Shown here piece after piece: positions 50,181 to 62,100 of a DNA stretch of 64,000 nucleotides. The translations under genes were made by a program, and so were the position numbers. Position 1 is the first letter of the stretch, and the number at the start of each line of letters is the position of its first letter. Origin of the DNA: Tubiluchus corallicola (lineage: Eukaryota > Priapulida > Priapulimorpha > Priapulimorphida > Tubiluchidae); contig JAQGDQ010000108.1 of the NCBI GenBank assembly GCA_030141605.1, positions 434,001 through 498,000 of the forward strand, given 5' to 3'. A model generated the notes under the pieces. That model ran no database searches, was not told the DNA's origin, and saw nothing but the letters and a program-made list of their open reading frames with translations.

Positions 50181-53100
50181 ATGGAAAGAATTAGAGATTG
50201 CTGTGACTTGCTAGACCAATACGCATTCATCAACACGAACGTGGATGTGCACGGCAACGAAAGTGTTGAAAACAAACATTTCGCGGAGGACGTATCCGCC
50301 ATCTTAGACCAAATTCGTTCACTGAACTGTTCAAATTTTTTCATATTTTGCTCTAAGGATGAAGGAGATGAACATAGTATTAATGACAGCAATATAGACA
50401 TTCTGTTGTATGCAGATTACACACAGATACCCAGCGTTACTGTAACGTATATCATTCTATACCTGGCCATAATGTTGCTATCACTTGCGGGCAATGCTAT
50501 GGTATGTTACACAGTGTGGCATCACAAGAATATGCACACTGTGATCAATTATTACATTGCTAACTTAGCCGTGAGTGACATACTTGTCACTGGATTTGTT
50601 CTGCCGTTCTCGCTGATGGAGTTTGCCACTCCACCCGAATGGAATTTCCTCAATGGACCGCTGTGTACCGCTCTACGCTACTTCCAACCACTGTTTGTTT
50701 TTGCCAGCGTGCTGACACTAATGGCTACGTGCATTGAAAGGTACGAAAAACTGTCTACATGCCTGTCCGCCTGCCTGCCTACCAACGTGTCTACTTGCTT
50801 GCCTCCCTATCTGGCTGTCTGGCACCTTTCTGCCTACCTGCTTGCTTGCCAGCCTGTTCACCAACTAGCCGCTCTACCGTAAACCTCACAAGTTGAACTT
50901 CTTTCTTGAACTCAATGAGTAATGTATTTTTGTCTAACATTTAGTTTTTTTGGATCTTCAAAAAGGAATCGGGTCACTATTTCTAAAAACTGGAATGCAC
51001 TTATTTCACATAAAAATTGGCTGCAGTGAATGTTCACCAAGCAGTGACAATCTGTTTGAATTAGCTTAGGCGACGGCTTCAAGCCGTGGCTAAACAAATT
51101 ATAACGTTAGCGGCAAAGCTGAGGAAAATGGACATCTTGGCACACAATCAGGGTCGAATTATGACCTTTTGGAGCAGCTAGGCTTATGAAATAACCTGGG
51201 AACCTTGGACGGAGCCACCGTCTAACTCCCGTCTTGAATATCTTTTACTCGCAACATATTTTCCTGGCATGTACATGGTTTGAATTAAATTCTTGTTGAA
51301 AATTCCCTAAATAAAGTAGAATAGCTATTTTTTGTTTCTCAATAAAAATATTCTTCCAGAAATACCACTATTTTACCATTTATTACAAAGACAATAACAC
51401 ATATTTCAACTCAACCGTAGCGAAAAAAGAGATGTTTTGCCATTTCTTACCAAAGCTTGAGCACTCACACCACCACACCCCACACCACCCCCCCCCACCC
51501 AAGCTTGAGGGACCCTTGGCTGCAGCTTATACTAACCTATAAGATAATCCGGCACTCCAGACAATTAACATGAACAGGCCCCGTGTGCGCAAGCAAGCGC
51601 TGCAAGACAGCAAGCTTACCAGGCAGGCAACATAGACACCAGCAAAGCTTTTACTGATGATGTGCTTAAATTTATTTAACACAGCTTTTAAAATCGTCTG
51701 CACAGTATCAGACTTTTCGACACGACATGACTTTAATCTACACTAACAGAACATATTGTGTAAGCTGACAATTACAAATGCTCTCTGTCTTTCCTTTTTT
51801 ATAGACGCATAAATATTGTCGCTTGTATTTTAAGACGTTATATGGTGATTTTTAGGGTCTATAATTAGTCTCAAGTTTCTCACTGTCTTCTGAAGTCAAA
51901 ATTGAAAACGCATTTTGGGTTGTATGATCTGTTTCAAAGAAAATTGTTGCATATTAAATTATTAACTGTAAAATTTGCATACAGTGTAATAACGTGTCTT
52001 TAATCGGACTATCTTCTCCCAGACAAAACGTGAAATCATGTCAAAATCAAAAACACGCTGCAATTTTGCTTTATTTCGCAAATAAATCTACATTTTCTTT
52101 TATTCCCCATGGAAATAACTCAGAAATTTGACATTTTAATTCGACTTTATAAAGCGCTCAGTTGACAAGCTTCTTGGATTAAAAACGTTAAAATAAAATT
52201 GTTCTTTCATCGCATTTTAGCATGTTTATTATGGTAACCTTGCAACGATGAAAAAACACAAAATTTGCACATTTACAGCTGTAAACTCTTAAAACAAAAA
52301 GCTAGAAAACTGTGACCTCATTTTTGCAATTCTAATTTTATGCATTATACATCTCAACTCAACCCAATACTATTTAGGCGTTACTACAAGCATTTTAAAT
52401 TCAATACTAAAATGTTTGCATTTGCACGATAATTGTTAAATCTGTAAACTAAAATAAGCAACTATAGGGCTTATTAAGACAAAATCACGCAGTTAAAATT
52501 TAACAGACCGGAACTTGTTTCTCTAATAACTGGAAAACGGAATTCTGAGATTCATGTTCCAAGAGGCTTCGAAAGAAATGGCAATCAAATTTCTGTGATT
52601 TATCCATGTTAAAATTTCCTCGATTCATTCATTACCGGCGATATCGACTTTATAGCTTACGTGCGATCGAAACCATTTTCATATAATATTTGTTCGAAAC
52701 TTTTTTCCATTTTAAAATGTTGGAATTGGTGAAACTTGTAGATTTTTCGCTCGACCAGTTAGTAAAGGTATTAGGGATCTAGATGAACTCCTAGCTAGAG
52801 TTATTCTGATGGTTCATTTATATTAACTGCATGTGTTTCTGAAAGCTACAGAGGCAGTACTCTAGTAAGAGAAACTAGGACAGTGCACACACAGTTCAAG
52901 AGGTCTTTGGAATGAAACTTAATAGCGTAAATATAAACAACAATGACAACCACAAAAGAAATGCACAGAAATACAAACAACAGGAACGGCAACAATAAAA
53001 ACAACGACGGCAATGACGGCAAACAACTACAATAACCACGACAACAACATCGTACTTAGCAATAATAATACTAACAACAACAGCAACGGCAGCATATCAT

Positions 53101-56100
53101 ATTAATCCCCTGAGCCGTAACCAATAAAGACTGTTAATATCATTACTTGTTAGAGCCTATACGTATTTGACGAGTCCAGTAGGACAAATGACCATACTCG
53201 ATGGTGTAACAATTATTATGATTGCAATGCAGCAAATAATGACGACGAGCAAACAGAACTAACAGCAGCAAAAGAATCATCTTGCAACTGCTAATGGATA
53301 CGTCATGCCTGCACACCATTAGCTCCAAATAAACGTATGTATGTAAACTCAAGTTAATGTATCTAGACATTTCACACTCACTGACAACAATAATAATATA
53401 GTCGCCGTTCAGCATTAGGCTGAGTCCACTGTTAGATTAACAGAATGATAAGCTAGACAAACTACGACGTTGGAGTATTTTAGTTCGCTATCGAACCTTC
53501 GAACCTTTGTTAATTTTGAAAAAAAATGCGTACAAGTACAACGCCATTCGAGAGTTGGTCTCATGTTTATGAGAGTGGATCACGCATGTTTATGAAGAAC
53601 TATGGCCATTGCTAGAAAATAAACTCCAATGACACTTTCTCCCCACACAAGGTACTTGCATAACCAACAGTATGAGTGGTTAAAGTGCTGATTACCTGTT
53701 AAGCGTTCACGAATATTTATACACGTGAAGTCGAAATAGGTTGACTGATTGATAGACAGAGAGACTGGTTGGAAGTTTGTCTGACTGAATGATGACACAC
53801 AGAGACGCATACTGACTGACTGGCGGAATCATGGATTTATTTTGATTTAGCGATTTATTTCGAATCAAGTCCATAGTTACACACAAATTAAAAAAAGACA
53901 AATTAGCTGTCAGAGCAGAAATTGTATGCACCCTACATTTATCTGTATTGTGCATTTAATTGTAAACAATCGTGGCCACATATACTGGGAACCCACAGCG
54001 ACAGTTTAATTTACAACGTATATGTAGATTGTAAACAAAAGTATAACAATAATGTGTACAACTGGGTCTCATTTATTAGGAAGATTCTGTTTAAACTTGG
54101 GTTTGAACATATTTGAACAAATGCAGGTACACTCAATGCTAATAGATTGCTTCACTCCATTAATAAGAAACTACAGGTTAGATATAATGACTATTTTTTG
54201 AAAAAGATTCATAATGATAACAGTATTAAGTGAGGTAAAAAAAACTCCGAACTTACAGGCTTTTTAAAACTGAATGTTGTCTGGAAGAATATTTGCTTAT
54301 GCGTAATAAGCCAATTCCAGGCGAACACGTAACTACATAGACTAGATCCAGAATTAGTGCTCACAAATTCGTTATCGACGTGGGTAAGTATCGAAACCAA
54401 AAATACCCGTTCAACAAAGAACATGTAAAATGGTGCAGGATGAATGAAGTGAAGGATAAAATGCATTTTAGTATGACATGTCCTAACTATCAAAATGAGA
54501 GAACAGCTTAATTTGAAAATATTGTAAAAATATTTCCTTCTGTTGCAAATATGCCTGGAAATGAACAGATTGTCTTTATTAACGGGCTAAGTGATATGAA
54601 ACTGAGGACTTTAGTGATAAATTTTACATACGACATCAGCAAAAAAAGAGAAGAGAAATAGGATAGCAAACAACCTGAACGTACACAGTTATACTATGTT
54701 TACCACATACTGTGTTAATTATTCTTGTGCTAAGATGTGTTGTATTGTAAACAATGTGTTACAGAGTTGACAACTACTATGAGTGGTGCCACCTTTTGTC
54801 GATGTATGCGATTTTACCTTAGTTACAGCAGTGCTTACAATCTAGAAAATTTGTTTTTGGTGCCGTTGTTTTTTCTTTTTTATTTGTGTTTCTTCGTTCC
54901 AGCCCTTTCATTCCTACATATAGGATTAATGAATGATTTGCGATTTTTCGTGAACTTTCGTTTAGTACAGAACTAGCAGTGCCTAATGTCAACTATAAAT
55001 GTATGTTGTTCATACTAATAAGCTGAATAAACAAACAATTACTCTTATATACAAACTGTATACCATTTTCCATGCATAACATCAAAGTATGTAACAATAT
55101 GATTTACAGAAACAGTTCTAGCAGTGTCATCATAATGAATAAATGAATACTTGCCGCTTAGAGATATTATTACCTATTTGAAGTTAGCTAAACTATAATT
55201 GTAAAAATGCCGCCATGTTACCATACCATAGAACGAATTGTAATTGAACGAGCGGGTTTTAATAATTAGTTCAAAGAAAAAAAATTTCAAGATGCTGTTT
55301 GCTGTAGCATAGTAAACACTTCGTTGACTAATAATATCAATGATATAATTGACTGACTGACTAACCGACTGACTGACTGACTGACTGACTGACTGACTGA
55401 CTGACTGACTGACTGACTGACTGACTGACTGACTGACCGACTGACCGACTGACCGACTGACCGACTGACCGACTGACTGACTGACTGACTGACTGACTGA
55501 CTGACTGACTGACTGACTGACTGACTGACCGACCGACCGACTGGCCGACTGACCGACTGACTGACTGAATGAATGAATGACTAACTGACTGACTGGCTGA
55601 CTTACTGACTGATTGATTGACTGCCTGATTGAATGACTGACAGTGTGGCTGACTGACTGGTGACTGACTGTTTCGTCACACATAGAACATAAATACAAGA
55701 TTGCTGGTTTACTAACACAAAATTTAATTAAACTAAATGACATAAAGTTAAAATCACCGCCTTCGTCCTTCATCACTTATTTCCTTTATTATTATACTCA
55801 CTCCGCCTCAAACTAACATGACGTAAGACTGACTGAGTCGCTCGCTCACTCACTCACTCACTCACAGTGTAATTGAGTAACTAGCTGGCTAAGTGACTGA
55901 TGGTACTGGTTAACACTGTTGGCATCACCGCACCAGTGCCAACACCTTGCCACTGTTGTTATCATTATTAGCTCTAATGCAACTGATGCCATCACTGTCA
56001 CCGCTACGACAGGGCCGTTAACACCACTTCCTCCACAATACCACCAATACCCACACCGCCAACAAAATTATGACCCAAAATGTTGTGCAAAAAATGGTGT

Positions 56101-59100
56101 ACATTTTCAGTTGTGTGAAATCAACTACGAGTAATTCGGTGAAACATGGAAAAATGCATTTTTAAGAATCAATAATAATCGTTCCTCCCTGAAACACAAT
56201 GTCGCTAAGAGTTTCAACTATATAGCGATTGTAAAGCATGAAATAAACAATCTTGGCAATTATCTGCCCTTTCCCCGGTTATATTACCAGCAGATTGCGA
56301 CAATAACATTTCTCGTGATTGCCCACTTCAATGAAACCAAGTCTAATAATCGTTGACAGTTTTTCTCCATTTAATTCTACACGAAAAACTTCACGTTGAG
56401 TAAAAGTAAACTCCATCATCGACCCGCGATCGACAGCAGCAACCTACCAACGTGTTGATCAGCTTGTCAACCTAACCGGTAGAAATGACATATCCGTGTT
56501 TTATTAAGGTTCAGCTATCAGAAGTTGCTCTGTTTGAACTGCGCTGATGTGAATATTATGTAAGAGACATGAGCAACCTTAAATCACGCAAACCCGATAC
56601 TGCATATTCCCAGACTAGCTGCAAGATTCAAGTCAATGATTCAATGCGACGTTAGAAAGACTTGTATGGACAGAGCCGGATTATCTGCTAAAGGCTAATA
56701 TAGGCTGCAGCCTAGGGTTCCTCAAGCTTGGCGACCCTCAAGCCTTGGTAACATTTGGTACAAAATCTGTTTTCACTACGGTTGTGTTGAAATACGTGCT
56801 AATTTGATTTGGAATAAATAGTAAAATAGTGTTATTTCTCAAAAAATATTTTTGTTGACAAACAGGATATAGCTATTGTAGTTTATTTAAAGAATTTGCA
56901 CTAAGTTTACTCACGACTTATGTAAATGTCGCTAAAATATGCGAACAAAAAATATTCAAGACGGGTGCATACGAGTTAGAGGGTAGCTGCGTCTGAAGGA
57001 GGCCCATAATTTACCTAGCCAAAGGGTCCAAAAAGGTCATAATCCGGCCCTGGTAATGGCAGTACTAGTAGCAACCTAGTACTGTTCTTACCTGTTACAT
57101 AGCTTGGCTGCCGAAAGGAGATAAACCGGCTCATTGCGCGCATTGGAGAGGGTTTATTTAAAGATCGAAAACAGCATTTTTCATAGATGGATTATTTGTA
57201 TTTAGAAGTATTCATCATCAGTATTCATCGCATTTAGACGCTTAGTTTTTTTACATCTGATTTGTGTAATGTGGATTGTAGACTTTCCACTAGCTACTTT
57301 GAAGTCACTTAGTGGCCATCACATTTATTTAGAAATATTACACGTAGATCACATTGTTGGTATCAAAATTTAAAAAACAGACAGCACAACTGCTAACTGT
57401 GCAAACAAAACCAGTCAATTGGTTATATTTTTACTTTTATTGATGCTAAAATAATTTTATTTTCAAACAACTATTTTATTGAAACATTTTCTAATAAATC
57501 TGTTAATTTTAAGTGATAGGTTTCCCTCATAATATTTTACTTTTTCGCCAAATCATTTCAGTAATCAAGCTTCGCTTTTTCAGTTTTGAGGACTCTTAAC
57601 TTAAATCACTCCTAAATTATGATTTTGTACCTTATGATTTAGTAAATCTGCCCCCCCCCCGACGACAACGACCATCAGTTTTGTTTTACTCATACGATTA
57701 CTATGTACAATGGTTTTATATCCAGACGTTCCTGTGAAAAAGTGTAAGCCTTGGCCATGACTCCCATGGGTTGTCCATAAGAATATGCAGACAGAAAAGT
57801 TATGGCTTTTGATTTTTATTACTTAACCTGTTTCACTCGACAGAACTTGCTGTTGCTAAATTAGTCGACTGCAATGTCGTCACAGCTTAACAATTTATTC
57901 TAATTTGATTCACTAGAGCATTATGATTTATCAACTAAAACTTTTGTAGTCTAATTTCTTATACACTTGGGCACACGTACTGCATGCAGAAATCAAAATT
58001 AAACACCAGGGCCTGCTTAGTGCGATGTGGCGTTACCGGAACCTAACTCATTATCAAGTATAGCCCTCTATTTAATAATAATAATATTTATTTTGTATAG
58101 TGTTTAAATCTATAAACAGCACAACTGACAATATTCAAAGACGCTTCATAAATATACTTAAAATCATCATGAAGCACTTAAAAAAGGTTTACAAGATTAA
58201 ACAGCAATCCTATTAAATTTCATAAAATTACAGTAAGTAAATACATAAAAAATACACAGATTCACAAAATACAAGCATATAACGACAGTCAGGGATATTG
58301 TCAACCAGGGAGCTCGCAACAATCAAGGGTGTGCGGAAACTTGGATTTGGTAATTTCTAAAGTATCAGCAAAATAGGTTTCGCGTTTTTTCTTCTCATCA
58401 ACCATTATTCATATTTTCTATTTCTTTCTCAAATTATTAATCCCTCATCATATCACAAACGAAATGACGATTTGCAGAAACTTCAGTGCACATCTCGTGC
58501 ATAAAATTTTTAATTTCAGTTGGTAGAAGGTTCAAAATCCTCTAAAATGCAAAAAGTGCGTTGTTAATGCCCGGGCCCTGATGAAGGAACTTGCAACGCT
58601 CCCCCATACCCCCTAGCTGTTATTGTCTTGATCTCACCAATAATTTTACTTCCGACAGATTTAACGTTTTCTATGAGTGCAAAGTACAAAAAAGGTTGGG
58701 AAGCAATGCTCTAAATCTAGTATGAGTCAGTGAACTGAGCACTGAGCCACTGAAATAATAATGCTGCAGCATTATGCTGTCCAATTACTTGTAGAACTGT
58801 TATTCAAAAAATATTAGTATTAAAATCACCGATCAGTATTAAAAACTTGTTTTTTCCTTCAGTGACAACAACTCTGCTTCCATATTAATCTTACTATACT
58901 ATTTTGAACGTCTCCAATGGCATGAATATGATGATTATACCGCTGGAAACTATCTCCTGATTTTACATTTGATAATCCGGCTTTTTGCATATTTTTGAAT
59001 ACAATTTATGGGGTGTTCGTTTTTATCACGAAAGTTGATGAGATTTAAATAAACACTAGAATACTAACAAGGCTAAATTCTTCATGTTGTTACTTGCATA

Positions 59101-62100
59101 TTAGCACAATGCTTCTGTTTAGGGTTGCTGGCTTTCCCTAAAATTAATGTAGCCCTATGCTTTCCATGAGCTTCTCCGCTTAACCAGCATAATAGAGAAA
59201 TCACCGAAGCCCAGACATAGGGCGCATGCAGTCCTCGGGTAATAAAAGATCTAATGAGTGCTTGTTGTCTGTCCACCTTTATCTACCCATTTATTGAAAC
59301 TTACATAACATGGAAGCATTCTTCACCTGTAATACGTCTCAGGGTGTTTGGTTGTATTTTTTCAGTGTTTAGGTTTTAAAAAGCCATCCAGTAATTAGAT
59401 GCAAGTTTGCCACAGCTTTCGTCAGGACTTACTAAATATTTGGTTGTTTCGAGAGACGACAACACGACTAAAATTTCGTTTAGACGTGCGCGGAATGTAG
59501 GCGTGTGATCCTCACAAAGGTTGTTGATGGTTGAAGCCAAGTAAGCAATGTCTGAACATGTCAAGGTGGCAAACAGCAGAAAAGTATAACGTTAACAGAA
59601 ATTAAGTGAAAAGGCTAGGATGTCAACACCCTTGTCAACTTACGTAAAGTTACGAAAAAAATGAATTTGCTTGATCATATTTCAAAGACATACGTTTACT
59701 ATCTGTTAACTTAGTGTAAAAGCAGCCGTATCCATGTAATTCGTGCAAACAACAGTAAAAAGTTCATAGTGACAGTCTGAATGTAGCTACATAATTTATA
59801 TATGGCTTGCAAACTGAATATTTTTACATGTAGTTATTACATGAACTTTGAGGTGATACTCAGCTTTTACACTTCTTTGAAGTGAGTTATAACAAGTTCG
59901 ATTCGAACTTTTGGTCGATGTGCTCACTGAACTGAAGATCTTGATTACAAACGACATGAGTGTCGCCACCTTTAACTTAAGGCGCTAAATTTAACATCCG
60001 ATGACGATCCATTACAAATTCGAGGAGCCTTAGGCTTTTTTGAAAAAGGTCATCCACAACAGCAAGAACAACAACAACACCATCCAGAAGACTAGCGATC
60101 TGTTGTCCCTCGACCAAAAATCGCGCTTGCGTGTCAGAACTATTGCAGTTAAAAACTCTTACTATGCTGCCGGAAATTCTATCCAAGCACGATTAAACTT
60201 AATCCAAACAAGCTATCACATGCAACTTCTTTTGTAGTGATAATCCGAAAAAGGAAACCAAGCAAAGAGGCTCTTAATCTAACGTAATAGAACTGGCTAC
60301 ATTGTCCCTTATAAGCTGTCGTGAATCTGCCGTGTTGGATTAACTGCAATAGCCACAATGTTTGCGAGACGCCATTTTAGCTACTGAAAAAACCTTGTTA
60401 TTGTGCTTTTGTCTTTCTAATTTTTGCGCAGAATCAACCATCTTGAAATTTAGAAACCTTTGAAGTTTGAAAGCAATCTTCTCAAATAGGCTTCCATATG
60501 CATTCGAAGCTTTTTTCCGTAATGCAAACTGTCTTGTAATATAGCTTTTGGGTATAGGCGAGTTATTTTCCAAGTAATTATTTTTTCAACTTCGATCAAA
60601 GTACTCAAAAATCACAGAAAAATCTCGATGATAGATTGACATATTCTGTACTTATCGGCATGCATGTCTTGACCTTATCAGTTTTTACTAATGTCGTCAT
60701 TTTTCGGTTATTCTGTAATGTTGGCAAAACGGAACTGAGCGAACAATTTTCGTGCATTATTTCCGGTTATTTAGCTGTCATAACATCTTCGAAACTTAGG
60801 GAAAAAGCAGAATTTGGAAATGAGTTAACTTCAAAGACTATTAACTTCAACTTGTATGCAAAAAAGTGCTTGAGAACGCAAAAAAGACGTATAAAGGCAA
60901 CAGTAATTTAAAATGAAACGGAAAAGGGCAAAGGTAATAAAGACAATGGTGCATAAGCAAACCAGTAGCAAAAAAGCAAAGATTGGAGGTAAAAAAACAA
61001 AAACAAATAAGTCAAAGATAAAAAATAATGGCAAGTTGGCCAAATGTTTTCATGAATTTTATATTATCTTTTTTACCGATTGTTTTCTTTTTACTTTGCC
61101 GTTTTATCACTCTATCATTGCCTTCCTTGTTGCCTTTGTTGACCTTTGCCTACTTTACCATTGTTTACTGACAATTATACTTTTTACCTTCACGTTGCCA
61201 TTGTTTTTTCCTGTTACTTTTTACCATTGTCTTTTTACCTATTGCCTTTCACTTTTTTCTTCTGACGTTGTATTTTTTATCTAATGTTGTTACTATCTAC
61301 TGTTTATTTTTTTACTTTTACATATTTTGCTGTTGTGCTTATTGCTTTTGCCTTATGTTACCGTTGTCTTTTCTTGTTTGACATTTTTACCTGTCTTTAT
61401 AATTTTTCTTACCAAAATTCCTATAATGCATGTGTTGCCACTAACGAAGTAAATTCACCGACTGGTGCATGTTCTGCAGTGCACAGCTTCGGAGAATTTA
61501 TGTACAAATTCTGTACTCACATGTCTTCAATATGTGGGTCACACAAGTTAAAATAAGTGTGTCTAATAATTCCTTCAACAAGCTCCCACAGACCATGTTT
61601 GTTCCTGTACCTAATATTCATTACTATTCTGCTTTCAATGCGGCAACAATTCATGGAGTTCTTGGACAGTAATTATTTTTTCTTGGCGTCTGGCCTCTGC
61701 GGGCGGATCATGAACACTAATAACACTAGCGGAATGACAAGGTGGACAAGGCAAAACAAACTCGTACGTGAATGAAAGTATTTGCGACCAAATCACAAAT
61801 GTGTAAATATGGCAGAAGCCACAGAAATAAGATGTTTTTCTCAGAGAAGCGGAACACGCACTAAGGAAGTCGAAGGCAATCCATTTCCATCGCATACTGG
61901 CCTTTCTGATTCCGATCTGAGACGGGAAAATTCTTTTTCCTTAATTATGAAAAAGCTCGACGGCGATTAATTTGACAGCAAACAGCTAAAAAAAGTTTCT
62001 TTAAAGTGCAACTGGAAAACATTCAAAGTGACTGTCATATTTGCTGAGGCTGAAAAAAGGTTAATTTTCAATTTGATTTACGCAGCGTGTACTATTACTA

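Noticed and set aside
50741-50882. Continuation of the GPCR frame past exon 1 with Cys/Leu/Pro repeats
   Set aside because: A good donor follows the split Arg codon at 50740, the next exon restores VAIVHPL, and the extra residues come from an intronic CTGC-type repeat.
55174-55776. 200-codon minus-strand frame rich in Ser-Gln-Ser-Val
   Set aside because: Produced by the GACT tetranucleotide satellite, which leaves one strand open; no signal outside the repeat.
59082-59564. Two neighbouring minus-strand frames considered as transposase pieces
   Set aside because: No domain or motif could be recognised and they are not joined by credible splice sites.
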